Shown: positions 17,475-27,298 of the stretch, piece after piece
Layout: each line of letters opens with the position of its first letter
Position numbering within the stretch: position 1 is the first letter of the stretch
Origin: Acetobacter estunensis
GTDB lineage: Bacteria; Pseudomonadota; Alphaproteobacteria; Acetobacterales; Acetobacteraceae
Length of the DNA stretch: 64,000 nucleotides
Direction of reading: 5' to 3'
Assembly: GCF_011516945.1 (NCBI RefSeq)
Contig: NZ_WOTH01000002.1
Span: forward strand, 124,001 to 188,000
Notes under the pieces: generated by a model
Database searches by the model: none
The model's input: the letters and a program-made list of their open reading frames with translations, nothing else
What the model was told of the DNA's origin: nothing
Position numbers and translations under genes: made by a program

Positions 17475-18814
17475 GCCGCCTCTTCAGAACCATCTGGAAA
17501 GCGTTCGTTCCCCCACAGTTCCTCAACCGTCTGCCTCGGGCGGATCACGCTCCATGTGTGACCGTCCACCAGAACCTCTGCTGCCAGAGGACGGGCGTTA
17601 TACGTGGAACTCATCACTGCGCCATAAGCTCCCGTATCGAGAATGGCCACATGCGCGCCCCGCTGAAGATGAGGCAGCAACCGTGCCTGCGCAAAGGTAT
17701 CCCCGCTCTCGCACACCGGCCCGACAACGGAAACTACTTCCGGTTTTCCCATGGCGTCACGGGCTGAGAGAGGCACAATTCCATGCCATGCGTCGTACAG
17801 CGAAGGTCTCAACAGATCGTTCATTGCGGCATTGAGCACGAGGAAAGACGCCCCTCCTGTAACGGCCTTGCGCAGCACGACACTCGCCAACAGCACGCCT
17901 GCAGGAGCGGCTATCCAGCGTCCCGGCTCAATGGCCAGTCGCACGTCCAGATCACCCAATTCCGCACGGATCGCTCCCGCCCACGCATCTGGCGATCCCT
18001 CGCCCTCGTCACGGTAACAAATGCCCAGTCCGCCGCCACAATCCACGACCGAAACAGCCAGCCCTTCCGCACGTGTGGCGCGCACCAGTTCGGCGATCCG
18101 GGCGTAGGCGGCCCGATATGGCGCAACCGTGAGGATCTGGCTCCCGATATGAACGGCATAGCCAACAGCCTTCACTCCCGGCAATTCCCGCGCACGGCGA
18201 TAGAGCGGCAGCGCCTCGTCATAAGGGATGCCGAACTTGTTGCCCGCAACGCCCGTGGTGATCTTGGCGTGTGTCTTGGCGTCCACATCCGGGTTCACGC
18301 GTAAGACGATATTGATCTCGCGGTCCATGCCACTGGCCAGCGCAGAAATGATTTCCAGTTCCTCAACGCTTTCGACATTGATCTGGGCGATACGCTCTTC
18401 CAGCGCCAGTCGCAGTTCCACGTCTGTCTTGCCCACACCGGAAAAGACGATTTTCGACGCCGGAATCCCTACCTTGCGCGCGCGCAGAAGTTCACCGCCA
18501 CTGACCACGTCCGCACCAAGCTCACATTCCGAAAGAATGCGAAGCACGGCAAGGTGATCGTTCGCTTTGACGGCGAAATGCGCTGAAACGGAAAGACCTG
18601 CGGCCTCCATCGCGCCAAGAAGCCGTGCGGCACGTTTACGCAATGTGCCAGAGCTCATTACCCAGCACGGCGTGCCGACATGGTGGGCAATCGTCTCCAG
18701 CGGGACCTGTTCAAACAGAAGTCCATCATGCGCATCCAATGAGAGATCTGGATGCGTTGCCAGCAATTCCCGAACACTCGGGTCGGGTGTGGAAAAATCA
18801 ATCGGGTCGGCCAT
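17471..18814 (-). CDS. lysA: diaminopimelate decarboxylase
   Basis: 447-aa PLP enzyme converting meso-diaminopimelate to L-lysine plus CO2, the last step of lysine synthesis. The PLP lysine is Lys83 in HFAVKAN; the glycine-rich phosphate loop is VDCGGGLGI; EPGRWI and CESGDTF (active-site cysteine contributed across the dimer) are present. Family length is about 420 aa, so there is a roughly 30-residue N-terminal extension. It is translationally coupled to the DUF4175 gene. In many alphaproteobacteria argH and a small lipoprotein gene lie immediately upstream; here they are about 12.6 kb away. Confidence 0.94.
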   Translation of the reverse strand: MADPIDFSTPDPSVRELLATHPDLSLDAHDGLLFEQVPLETIAHHVGTPCWVMSSGTLRKRAARLLGAMEAAGLSVSAHFAVKANDHLAVLRILSECELGADVVSGGELLRARKVGIPASKIVFSGVGKTDVELRLALEERIAQINVESVEELEIISALASGMDREINIVLRVNPDVDAKTHAKITTGVAGNKFGIPYDEALPLYRRARELPGVKAVGYAVHIGSQILTVAPYRAAYARIAELVRATRAEGLAVSVVDCGGGLGICYRDEGEGSPDAWAGAIRAELGDLDVRLAIEPGRWIAAPAGVLLASVVLRKAVTGGASFLVLNAAMNDLLRPSLYDAWHGIVPLSARDAMGKPEVVSVVGPVCESGDTFAQARLLPHLQRGAHVAILDTGAYGAVMSSTYNARPLAAEVLVDGHTWSVIRPRQTVEELWGNERFPDGSEEAA

Positions 18815-18987
18815 TGGAGTAGGTTACCGCCTTGCCTCTTCCTTGCCAATCAGGAGCAAGAGAAAGCTCATCATCAAAAATCTTAAATTTGAAGCAAGGA
18901 CGAGATTCTTAAAAATTCGTTGATATTCAGCCAAAAACAGCCGACATCTTTCACAGATATCGAGACAAAAACGGACTTTGCATCAAG

Positions 18988-19818
18988 ATGGCTTCACTCA
19001 AGATATTTACTCTCCTGCATCAACCTCCTCGTATAAAGCGATCATCTTTCCTCTTCTCAGATCTCGTAACGGGAAGCTACAGTTGTTCCGGTGGCTCATG
19101 GCAGGGCGATCTGGACGGAATTAATATCAGTCGAAAGAACACGCATTCTGAAATGCGAGGACAATACTTTGTCTGGAAAAATCTCTGTGACCGTTATGAA
19201 TATATCGGTTTCGAACACCAGCGAAGAAAGTTCTTCCTCGATTTCATGGGGCGCAATCTAACGCCGGACATAAATAGCGAGTTGTTTAATGTTCGTCGGC
19301 GGGAGGCCGTCCAAAAGTCAGAGCAAACTTATCCAGTTTCTTCGGAAACATTCTCTTTCTATGTCGCTCAACGTAGCACGATGGCTTCCGAAGAAACGGA
19401 CCACATCCTCGACTTTGTCGGCTCACATGACATTATCTGCCAACGCCCCCATCGAGGGGTGCTTGTACGGGATCTTTTCGCCGGTTTTTTGGGGCAGGAA
19501 GGCTGGGATGACCTGATCGCAGCTATTCGTCATGTTGATATAAACAACCGCTTTGATCTTGACGCCATTTCAGACACGGAAATGGGTTGTTATTGCAATA
19601 TGTATATTATGAAAACATCCATTTTTCACGAATACATGACATTGTGGTGGGACGTGATGAACCATCTCATCGAGAAACGTGGCGAACCGGATCGTCAAAT
19701 GGGGCATTTTGCCGAAAGATTGCTCACACTCTTTCTAACGCAAAAAATGCTGTCCAATCCAATGCTGAAAGTCGGGTTCCTACCCCTTCTCTTCTGTTCC
19801 AATCCAGAGGGATATTAA
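18988..19818 (+). CDS. DUF4422-family glycosyltransferase-like protein
   Basis: 276-aa protein of the DUF4422 family found in capsule and exopolysaccharide clusters. Diagnostic features are SEMRGQYFVWKN followed by YIGFEHQRRKFF (residues about 54-84), and the later SDTEMGCYCNMYIMK and FAERLLTLFL segments. The family is thought to have a GT-A-like fold and sugar-transfer role; no acceptor is known. The gene is more AT-rich than lysA or rpsA, suggesting acquisition. It is divergent from lysA and convergent with the minus-strand glycosyltransferases, separated from them by a strong hairpin. Confidence 0.8.
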   Translation: MASLKIFTLLHQPPRIKRSSFLFSDLVTGSYSCSGGSWQGDLDGINISRKNTHSEMRGQYFVWKNLCDRYEYIGFEHQRRKFFLDFMGRNLTPDINSELFNVRRREAVQKSEQTYPVSSETFSFYVAQRSTMASEETDHILDFVGSHDIICQRPHRGVLVRDLFAGFLGQEGWDDLIAAIRHVDINNRFDLDAISDTEMGCYCNMYIMKTSIFHEYMTLWWDVMNHLIEKRGEPDRQMGHFAERLLTLFLTQKMLSNPMLKVGFLPLLFCSNPEGY

Positions 19819-19825
19819 ACCCTCC

Positions 19826-19861
19826 CTTCCTTCCATCTAGACGTGCAGAGATGGAAGGAAG
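19826..19861. terminator. bidirectional hairpin between convergent glycosyltransferase genes
   Basis: Perfect 13-bp stem (CTTCCTTCCATCT / AGATGGAAGGAAG) with a 10-base loop, 8 bases after the DUF4422 stop and 11 before the convergent CgeB-like stop. No long T run on either side, but stem strength and position support termination in both directions. Confidence 0.65.
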
Positions 19862-19871
19862 AGGAATCCTT

Positions 19872-20894
19872 TCAGCTCTGGAGGATTCCATTTTCCTTCA
19901 GGATTCCCAGTGCCTGCCGAATACGATGACCATATGTGTGATCCGCCATAGTGCGTGCCTGCGCCTTTTTGGCGGTTTCCAGCCGGAGGGCATCGTTGTC
20001 GAGATAAGTTGCAATCAGCTTGTCGAACTCGCGACGGTTCGAGAAGGAAGGAATCTCGTCCTTCGTGTAGTAACGACGGATCTCGTAGGTATCCTCGTGA
20101 AATACCTGAAGAGCCCCCGCAGCGGCAGCCTCGAAGGTACGCGGTCCGGGTGTGGACGGCGCGATCATAAAGCGCTTGTTCTCGAAGTTCAGGCTACGTC
20201 CCAGGTTGAGAACCAGTTTGGAGCGCTGATAAAATTGGACAAGCTGTTCTTTTTCAAGACGCGCATCCGAGAAGCCGATACCAAGCTCACCCCAACCCGG
20301 TCCGATGATCTTGATATTCAGATTGCGCAGGCTTGGGAGAAGGCCACGCACGATGTCCTTACGATTGGTAAAGGCCACGCCGCAGAACAGCACGTCGATG
20401 GTGCGCTCCACGGCCTCATTGATGGGACGGTAATGCAGCTTGGGGCAGGCAGCTAGCGGAAGATGCCAGACATCCTTGCGGGTGTAGAAATTCGATCCCC
20501 ACCGTTCGCATGAAAAGATCGCGTCGAAATCATTGGCAATGCGATAATTCGCATCCTGCTCATAGGGATCTTCCGTCGCCCAGAAGACGGTAGCCGCGCC
20601 AATTTTCTTGGCTTCGCGGTTGACCTCACCAAAATAGGTGCTCTCGGGAAGATAGGAGCCTATACCGAACACAATGGTGGGTTTGAGATAACGGATGGCC
20701 GCAGCCGCGCCGCTGATATTGGCGGCCACCACATTTTCTTCGCCAAAGCACTCTGCCCAACCCGCCATGATGGATTCACGGATCTGCGCATTGGCCTGGG
20801 ATTCGAACCGGCCACCACTGCAGATCAGAACCCTTCCGGAATACTCACCCGTCTTTGTCATCTCTTCTCTCCAGCCCGAAGCTTCTCGGTTCAT
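19872..20894 (-). CDS. CgeB-like family glycosyltransferase
   Basis: 340-aa GT-B-type protein of the CgeB/Glyco_trans_1_2 group. The C-terminal half shows the group signature TPGPRTFEAAAAGALQVFHED followed by EIPSFSNRREFDKLI and a helical end (KKAQARTMADHTYGHRI). The N-terminal half has VLICSGG and VFWATEDPYEQD, matching the N-terminal domain of the larger neighbour at 23948 and suggesting paralogy. ATG 20894 overlaps the upstream gene stop by 4 bases (ATGA), so the two are translationally coupled. Sugar and acceptor unknown. Confidence 0.8.
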   Translation of the reverse strand: MNREASGWREEMTKTGEYSGRVLICSGGRFESQANAQIRESIMAGWAECFGEENVVAANISGAAAAIRYLKPTIVFGIGSYLPESTYFGEVNREAKKIGAATVFWATEDPYEQDANYRIANDFDAIFSCERWGSNFYTRKDVWHLPLAACPKLHYRPINEAVERTIDVLFCGVAFTNRKDIVRGLLPSLRNLNIKIIGPGWGELGIGFSDARLEKEQLVQFYQRSKLVLNLGRSLNFENKRFMIAPSTPGPRTFEAAAAGALQVFHEDTYEIRRYYTKDEIPSFSNRREFDKLIATYLDNDALRLETAKKAQARTMADHTYGHRIRQALGILKENGILQS

Positions 20895-23800
20895 CCAACT
20901 CGCAACAGGGCGTCAGCCCGGCGCACATTTTTCAGAATTCCGGCAACAGCAGCATCGAACCGCGCCGGATCGCATTCCTGTTCCACCCGTCCGATCGCAG
21001 CGTCCCGCACGTTCCCCCACAAAGCCTGATTGCGGTACAATTCCACGATTGATGCTGCAAAACGCTGCGGATCGGGCTTGCCGCCGGAGAGAATATCCCT
21101 CTCCGCTGTCCAGCCCAGTTGCTCGATCAACAGATCACTCGCCACAACCGGCAGCCCCAGAGCGGCACTTTCGTGGATCTTGTAGGGGATACCTCCAGCG
21201 AAGCGGGTCGGTGCGACAAAAACTCGGTGGCTGTCATGGAAACCACGCAGATCCTCCGCTTCTCCAACGATTTCCAGTCCTTCGCATGCGTGTAACGGAC
21301 GCAGATCCACACCGCGAGAGCATGACCCCACAACCGTCAGGCGCGTATCCGGACCAAGTTCCGCACGCACAAGGGGCATCACTTCACGCGCGAACCACAG
21401 CAACCCATCCAGATTGGGTGATTCCTCGTCAACAATCGCACCCACGAAGAGCAGGCCATGCCGCTCACCGAAAGAGCGCGGTGTGGGAGAAGGACGCAGC
21501 GAATGTCCCAGAACGGTGACATTTCCATGTCCCGCCTGACGGATCATCTCGGCTTCGTGCTCATTTACGGCCACAACCTGCTGGCAGAAATACGCGCACT
21601 CGAACTCGCTCCGAAGTTCGTCCTCCAGCGCCGGACGCGTGGCATCAGCCCCCTTCTCCAACACCTCATCACGCAGACGCAGACGCGGGCTGACAACCGC
21701 TTCCGTGTCGAGCACGAAGCGCGTTCCGGGAAGATAGCGGTGGTTCTTGTGCAGAACAGGCAGCAACCGCGCCAAATTATGCGTGCGCCCGATCCAGACC
21801 AGATCGAAAGCCCCTGCACGCTCTTCCAGAAAACCGTCGAGATCCCGTGCGGAACGGTCGAACAGAACTTCTACCGTATCGGGAAAATCGCCATAGATGC
21901 TGCCCAGTGAGTGGTAATACGCATCCACAGGAAAGATCGTTACAGTGCATCCTTGGCGCGCCATGCTGCGCACGATGTCGTTTGACCGCACATATCCCGA
22001 TCCAAGGCGCCGCAACGGCACGCGATCCTCGATGAATAGAACCCGCGGCTGCGTGGGTGGACGCGAACGCGCCATCACAACGTTACTCAGATGCGCCGGA
22101 TACTGGTTGCGCAGGAAGTCCGCCTGTTTCGAGAGAAAGATGCGTCGGTTGCGTTGCATCAGCGCGTGAGAGGCCGATGAACTGGACGATCCGAATTCCA
22201 GATGTTCGATCACGACAGACGGATCGTAAACCACGCGGTATCCGCTGCGGATCAGCCGTACGCAGAAATCGGACTCCTCGAAATACGCGGGCGCATAAGC
22301 CGTGTCGAAACCGCCCATGTTGCGGGCAAGCTTCGTCGGCACGAGCAGGAATGGCCCCGAACAATAGTCCACGTCCCGCACGAAGTTCGCTTCGGGACAA
22401 TTGGGATCGGCATCGCGCAGATACCCGTAAGCCCCACCGTCACGCCAGATGATCGATCCAGCTTCCTGAAGTTTTCCATTCGTACGGATGATCTTGCCGC
22501 CGACCGCGCCAATACGTCCATCGGAGCCAAGACGGCGCAGGCCGTTTTCAATCGCACCGGGCGCAAGCCTGACGTCATTGTTCAGATACAGGACCGCCTC
22601 GGCCTTCGCCATCTCCAGCGCCATGTTGCACGAGAGGAGGAAACTCGCATTATGCTCCAGATGGCGGATGGTCGCGCCCTGCACGTAATGTTCCAGATCG
22701 CGCGTCTCATCGCGCGAACCCGAATCAATAATGATGAGATCGATCGCTCCACGGAAGCATCCGCGCAGGGCCGATAGCGCCATCATGGTCAAGGGAAATT
22801 GGTTGTGCAGCACCATGAGAATGCTGACTGCCGGACGCCCTTCATACGAGAAGTCGAGAGGCTTCCGCCCCGCATCCACCAGCAGTCCAGCCGCTTCCCG
22901 ACAGAACATCATCTTGGTGTGAATCTCATCGGGAACAATGTTCTTTCGATGTTCCTCATGCGCCACCCAATGCGCAAAAGGATCACGGAAGATGCCACTG
23001 TCCACGTCTTCCCGCACAAACGCCTGTGAAGCATAGGTCGCAAGAGGCACATCCTGTGCAGGCTGACGGCCTTCCATCGCACCGGCAGCCAGAAAATGGT
23101 CGTAGCCGGAGCGGAAGTGGCCTGCGACGATACACTCCTCCACATCGGGATACGTCGCCCGATAGAAATCTTCCGAAAAACCTGCCTGCGGCGAGAGTCC
23201 GTCCCGCTCTCCGGTCGTCAGATAATGGTGGAGGGCATTACGGTATTTCCCGGCTTCCACCTCTGCTCGCGCCTGAGGGTAGTGTTCGAGATACCAGTGG
23301 GGATCGAAATACCAAGAACACCGCTTCTGGTCGGCAGCTTCTTTCGGACTTCTCAGGAACGCACCGAATGGTCCGGCATTGTCATTTTCCGATGTGGGAT
23401 GATTGGCCCTGGTTCTGACTTCAGGCCGTCGCACCGATGGATCGAAAAAAAGAGAACCCGTGCGAAAATCCGCTTCACTACCGGACAGGTAATGCGCATA
23501 GCCGTTCGCATGGCCGGTGGCTTTGAGCGCCTGCTCCGTCAGTTCGGGATTAGCCGCACGATAAAATGCTTCGGAGAATAACCAGTGAGGAGACCGGTCC
23601 GGATGACCGTAGTGCAAATAATGCTGAAAACCTGAAAGCAGATCACCAGCTTTGATCGCAGCTACGACATCGGGATTGGTTGCCCGATACCAAGCCTCAT
23701 CGAACCATATATTGGGAGAGAATCCTTTGGTCTGTCCCAGTCTGCGGTAGTGATCGAGAGCGTCTTCGCACGCACCGCTTGCAATGGCGTCTTTCGCCTC

Positions 23801-23908
23801 TGGGTACGATGCTACGTACCATGCCGCCTCGAAACGTGCCCATTGCGGCACACTGGAGGTGGTGGCGTCCCATTCCAGAGCACAGGGCAGCACGTCCTCA
23901 TCCAACAT
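20891..23908 (-). CDS. bifunctional GT2-GT4 glycosyltransferase with five N-terminal repeats
   Basis: About 1005 aa. Residues 20-280 hold five copies of a roughly 43-residue unit (F-x3-[WF]-Y-x3-[YN]-P ... G-x4-[AG]-x2-H-[YF]). Residues about 354-600 form a GT2 GT-A domain starting VSILMVLHNQ with the metal/nucleotide segment YLNNDVRLAPG and the later YFEESDFCVRL. Residues 620-1005 form a GT-B domain (VLFIEDRVPLRRLGSGYVRS ... FAGGIPYKIHESAALGLPVV). Tandem transferases suggest sequential addition of two sugars. ATG 23908 is chosen behind AAGG over GTG 23911. Coupled to the downstream CgeB-like gene; 39 bases after the upstream fusion gene. Confidence 0.85.
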   Translation of the reverse strand: MLDEDVLPCALEWDATTSSVPQWARFEAAWYVASYPEAKDAIASGACEDALDHYRRLGQTKGFSPNIWFDEAWYRATNPDVVAAIKAGDLLSGFQHYLHYGHPDRSPHWLFSEAFYRAANPELTEQALKATGHANGYAHYLSGSEADFRTGSLFFDPSVRRPEVRTRANHPTSENDNAGPFGAFLRSPKEAADQKRCSWYFDPHWYLEHYPQARAEVEAGKYRNALHHYLTTGERDGLSPQAGFSEDFYRATYPDVEECIVAGHFRSGYDHFLAAGAMEGRQPAQDVPLATYASQAFVREDVDSGIFRDPFAHWVAHEEHRKNIVPDEIHTKMMFCREAAGLLVDAGRKPLDFSYEGRPAVSILMVLHNQFPLTMMALSALRGCFRGAIDLIIIDSGSRDETRDLEHYVQGATIRHLEHNASFLLSCNMALEMAKAEAVLYLNNDVRLAPGAIENGLRRLGSDGRIGAVGGKIIRTNGKLQEAGSIIWRDGGAYGYLRDADPNCPEANFVRDVDYCSGPFLLVPTKLARNMGGFDTAYAPAYFEESDFCVRLIRSGYRVVYDPSVVIEHLEFGSSSSSASHALMQRNRRIFLSKQADFLRNQYPAHLSNVVMARSRPPTQPRVLFIEDRVPLRRLGSGYVRSNDIVRSMARQGCTVTIFPVDAYYHSLGSIYGDFPDTVEVLFDRSARDLDGFLEERAGAFDLVWIGRTHNLARLLPVLHKNHRYLPGTRFVLDTEAVVSPRLRLRDEVLEKGADATRPALEDELRSEFECAYFCQQVVAVNEHEAEMIRQAGHGNVTVLGHSLRPSPTPRSFGERHGLLFVGAIVDEESPNLDGLLWFAREVMPLVRAELGPDTRLTVVGSCSRGVDLRPLHACEGLEIVGEAEDLRGFHDSHRVFVAPTRFAGGIPYKIHESAALGLPVVASDLLIEQLGWTAERDILSGGKPDPQRFAASIVELYRNQALWGNVRDAAIGRVEQECDPARFDAAVAGILKNVRRADALLRVG

Positions 23909-23947
23909 CACGCGCAGCCTTGCTCAGACGGGAAAACGCTCATGTCC

Positions 23948-26900
23948 TTAGATTTCGACAAGAGCCCGGCCAACATTATCGCAGAACCCCACGACGACCT
24001 CTTCCAGCCCGACCTGCTCAACAGATCGCACCTCATTGTCCTCGCAGAGCACCCGGATATTGGTTGGACGCATGCCGCCATCTTCTCCCACTACGTTCAG
24101 CAGGCACACGCGATACCAGCCGTTGAGCTTCTCGTTATAGCCCCGCTTCAGCGAGAGGTTACCCACGAAGCCAACGCAGAGAGGCGCATCCGGGAAGATC
24201 GTCTGCACGTCCTGACGGATCAGGCGGGAAGTGGCAAAGAACAGAACGTCTCCATTCTCTTCATTCACGAAGGCGACATAGACCTGACCAGCCCGTGAAA
24301 GACCGCGCAGGAACGCCCAGCCACGAATGATAATGTCACTGGCCTCGTCATCACGCTCATGACGGCCGCCATCCTCGATCAGACCGCTGAAGTGATCGAT
24401 GTAGAACTCCAGATCGCCCTTGAAAGCCTGAGTGATGGGCTGTGCAAGCGCGCTGAGCTTTACGCCGCGCAGCAGACCGTCGCTTTCCGATATCCGCTCG
24501 AAGTCGCGCAGAATCTGGCCATTGGAAGGAGGAATCCGTGCGATTCCAATGATCTGACCGCCCTCAACCTCGATCTGGATCGAAGTGAGCTGGAAAGACC
24601 CCTTGCCGTGCACGACATTGACGAGTCCGATCCTGAACACGCCCTCACACCATTTCCCGCGCAGCGCGACCTGCGCGAAGAAACCGGAACGACGCGGGGC
24701 ACCGGGGAACAACCCTCCCACATCGGAACGCACTTCCCGATGCGTCGGGATGAAGATGGGCGCACTCTCTTCATCACCGATCAGTGCGGCATAGAGATGG
24801 CCGGAACCGGAAACGCCGGGCACCACATACCAGCCACGGATGTGGAAGTCGGAAGCCGTGACGAAATCTTCGTCATCCACTTCCGCGAACACATGGCGGC
24901 AGACATCATCGATGTAGTACTCGGCGCCCTGAATGGACGACCAGTCAGATACGACTTCCGGCAGTTCGATCGAAAGATCGCGGGTCGTTGGCGGATCGAA
25001 GATATGACGCGGTGGCGCTTGGTGCTTCCATGATGGATGCGGCAGGAGATGCACCTGCCCCACGTCGAACTGGACGTTGCTGCTTCCCATATCCCGTCGC
25101 GGTGCGACGTCACGGTAAACATTCAACAATGCTTCCCCATAATCGCGTGCGTTCGTCCACAATTGCGGGCCGATATTCTCCATCAGGCTCTTGCGCGTGG
25201 TCTCGCTGCACCGGATCAACTCCAGTCGCTGGAGCACGTCGGCCGGTGCGCCGATGGGCACCTTGAAGCCGTTCACGCCGTCAATCACACGATCTCCCAA
25301 TGCGCCGACATCGGTCACGATGGGGATCAGGCCGTTCTGCCATGCTTCGGACAGCGAGATGCAATAGGTCTCGGGCCAGATGGACAGGTTGAGCGCGACA
25401 TCCGCCACCTTCAGCGCGTCGATGTCACCGGCGGAATAGCGGCCATAGACATGCACGTTGGAACGATGGAGGTTGTTGAGAATGCCTTCATATTCAGGAT
25501 GGACATATCCAAAGATATGGAACTCGAAGAGATCCGGGTTCGCCATCTCGATCACGCCCAGCACGGCATCCGCGCCCTTGGTGCGCAGGAAATTGCCGAT
25601 GATCGCGACAGAAAGCCTGCGCCCCTCAAGCGGTTCATAAGGCTTGGGCAGAACGGGAGCCGTCGTCTCGGGCGAAGGAATGCCGAGGGTCAGACTCTCC
25701 TTGTGATCGAGATGCGGATAGACCTCGTGCATGAGATCGTGGGAGTGCTTCGTGCCAAAAAGGATCGTGTCGATCGAGTTGAGCATGGTCGCCACGAACG
25801 CGCGACGGGTCTGCTCGCCACCGAACTCGACATTATCGGAACGCTTGAGTGAGTTGTCTGCCGCCAGCACCCATTTCACGTCTTCCTCGCAATAGCGAAG
25901 CTCGTGATTGAGCAGATTGTAGCGCGACGAGATCAGGAAGAAATCATGCGCCGAGAACACCACGCCCACGCCATTGGCCTTGGCGATGATGGGCAGTGAC
26001 AGGCAGTGATGCCCAAGATGCTGGAAGTGCACGATATCGAAATTGTACTGACTGAGAGCAGCGGAGAACGCCATTTCCTCAGCACCGTCACACAACGTGT
26101 CGAGCCATCCCGTATCCGGCACATCGAAGCTCTCGATCTCCCGGCCGCTCGCATCCGTCAGACGGCACATGCCGTCACGGTGGAGCCAGTAGAAGAACTC
26201 CACATCACGCAGAAGCATGGAGGCGATGGTCTGCTGATAGACCTCCACGCCACCCCATGTCTGCTCATGAATGGTGGAATGCGTGCACATCAGCACACGA
26301 AGACGACCGCGACGCGCGGGAACGGAAGCAGCAGTTTTCGGATGACGAAGGAAATCGGCCCCCGTCACTTCCATCATGCGACGCAGACGGTGATCGTAGA
26401 GATGGTTTTCCAGAACAGCCTTCTGGGCAGCAACCGCCTGCTTGCGACGCAGGCTCTTGTTGGACAGCAGGGCGTCAATATGCGCCACAACGCCTTCCAC
26501 CGAGCGTGAGAGCGCCACGCCTCCGACTTCGTTGATGTAGCGTTCGTCCAACTGCTCACCCGCTTCGACAACCTGTGCGGTACCAGCAAGGCCAAGCTCA
26601 TAAAAACGTGGACCCGGCGCTGTTGCCTGCCCCACGTCGCCATGACTGGCATAATCGCGGAACATGGTCAGCGTCACGGCGCTGGCATTGGCAAAGTCGA
26701 TGAACGCTTCATGACTAATGGGGCGCTGGATGGCCAGATCGGCCAGATCGGCCGGCAGCGGGGGCAGGTATTCGTTGCCCGGGCAGACCAGCTTGATCCG
26801 CGCCTCGGGAAACGCCGTAATGACGCGCCGCAATGTTTCCACGCGGTTGGGCCACATCGTGCCAGCAAAGAAGATGTCATAATCGAGATCTGCGGCAGAT

Positions 26901-27298
26901 TTAACCTTGCGCTCATGCAGCGAGAGACTCGCGGCCAGCGGCAAATAGTGTCCTTTGCTGCCGTAGAATTCGGTACAGGACGGATCGTTGGTGAAGACGT
27001 AATCGAACACGCCCATGTTATCGACGTTGAACGGCACCATGAACGGATCTTCGAACGCCCAGAAGATCATTGTCTTGAAGGCCGGACGCACCCGGCGCAT
27101 CAACTCCATGTTGATCCGCTGTCCGTCGATGCAGATCAGCACGTCATGCTCACCCGCTGCGGCCAGCCCGGCCAGTGTCATGTTGTCCGCAACAACGACG
27201 TTTTCGTCGCCAAGAACGGTTCTGGCGGCCCGCTCAAACGCCAGCGTCAGGTAGTAGTTCGGGTTGTGCGTGTAGTTCGTGTTGTAGATGACTGCCAT
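23948..27298 (-). CDS. CgeB-GT4 fusion glycosyltransferase with duplicated C-terminal domain
   Basis: About 1116 aa. Residues 1-320 are a CgeB-like unit (MAVIYNTNYTHNPNY, FWAFEDPF, TAPGPRFYELGLAG). Residues about 333-728 are a GT4 unit (THSTIHEQTWGGVEVYQQ ... SIWPETYCISLSEAWQNG with an EX7E-like end). After a linker, two related units of about 120 residues follow (about 790-912 and 965-1087), each with FYID or YYID, ASD-x2-IRGW, R-x-DV-x3-FP-x-AP and a late L-x-NVV. No known family was recognised for these; they may be carbohydrate- or protein-binding beta domains. The frame opens at 27355, but ATG 27298 fits the domain start. Confidence 0.8.
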   Translation of the reverse strand: MAVIYNTNYTHNPNYYLTLAFERAARTVLGDENVVVADNMTLAGLAAAGEHDVLICIDGQRINMELMRRVRPAFKTMIFWAFEDPFMVPFNVDNMGVFDYVFTNDPSCTEFYGSKGHYLPLAASLSLHERKVKSAADLDYDIFFAGTMWPNRVETLRRVITAFPEARIKLVCPGNEYLPPLPADLADLAIQRPISHEAFIDFANASAVTLTMFRDYASHGDVGQATAPGPRFYELGLAGTAQVVEAGEQLDERYINEVGGVALSRSVEGVVAHIDALLSNKSLRRKQAVAAQKAVLENHLYDHRLRRMMEVTGADFLRHPKTAASVPARRGRLRVLMCTHSTIHEQTWGGVEVYQQTIASMLLRDVEFFYWLHRDGMCRLTDASGREIESFDVPDTGWLDTLCDGAEEMAFSAALSQYNFDIVHFQHLGHHCLSLPIIAKANGVGVVFSAHDFFLISSRYNLLNHELRYCEEDVKWVLAADNSLKRSDNVEFGGEQTRRAFVATMLNSIDTILFGTKHSHDLMHEVYPHLDHKESLTLGIPSPETTAPVLPKPYEPLEGRRLSVAIIGNFLRTKGADAVLGVIEMANPDLFEFHIFGYVHPEYEGILNNLHRSNVHVYGRYSAGDIDALKVADVALNLSIWPETYCISLSEAWQNGLIPIVTDVGALGDRVIDGVNGFKVPIGAPADVLQRLELIRCSETTRKSLMENIGPQLWTNARDYGEALLNVYRDVAPRRDMGSSNVQFDVGQVHLLPHPSWKHQAPPRHIFDPPTTRDLSIELPEVVSDWSSIQGAEYYIDDVCRHVFAEVDDEDFVTASDFHIRGWYVVPGVSGSGHLYAALIGDEESAPIFIPTHREVRSDVGGLFPGAPRRSGFFAQVALRGKWCEGVFRIGLVNVVHGKGSFQLTSIQIEVEGGQIIGIARIPPSNGQILRDFERISESDGLLRGVKLSALAQPITQAFKGDLEFYIDHFSGLIEDGGRHERDDEASDIIIRGWAFLRGLSRAGQVYVAFVNEENGDVLFFATSRLIRQDVQTIFPDAPLCVGFVGNLSLKRGYNEKLNGWYRVCLLNVVGEDGGMRPTNIRVLCEDNEVRSVEQVGLEEVVVGFCDNVGRALVEI

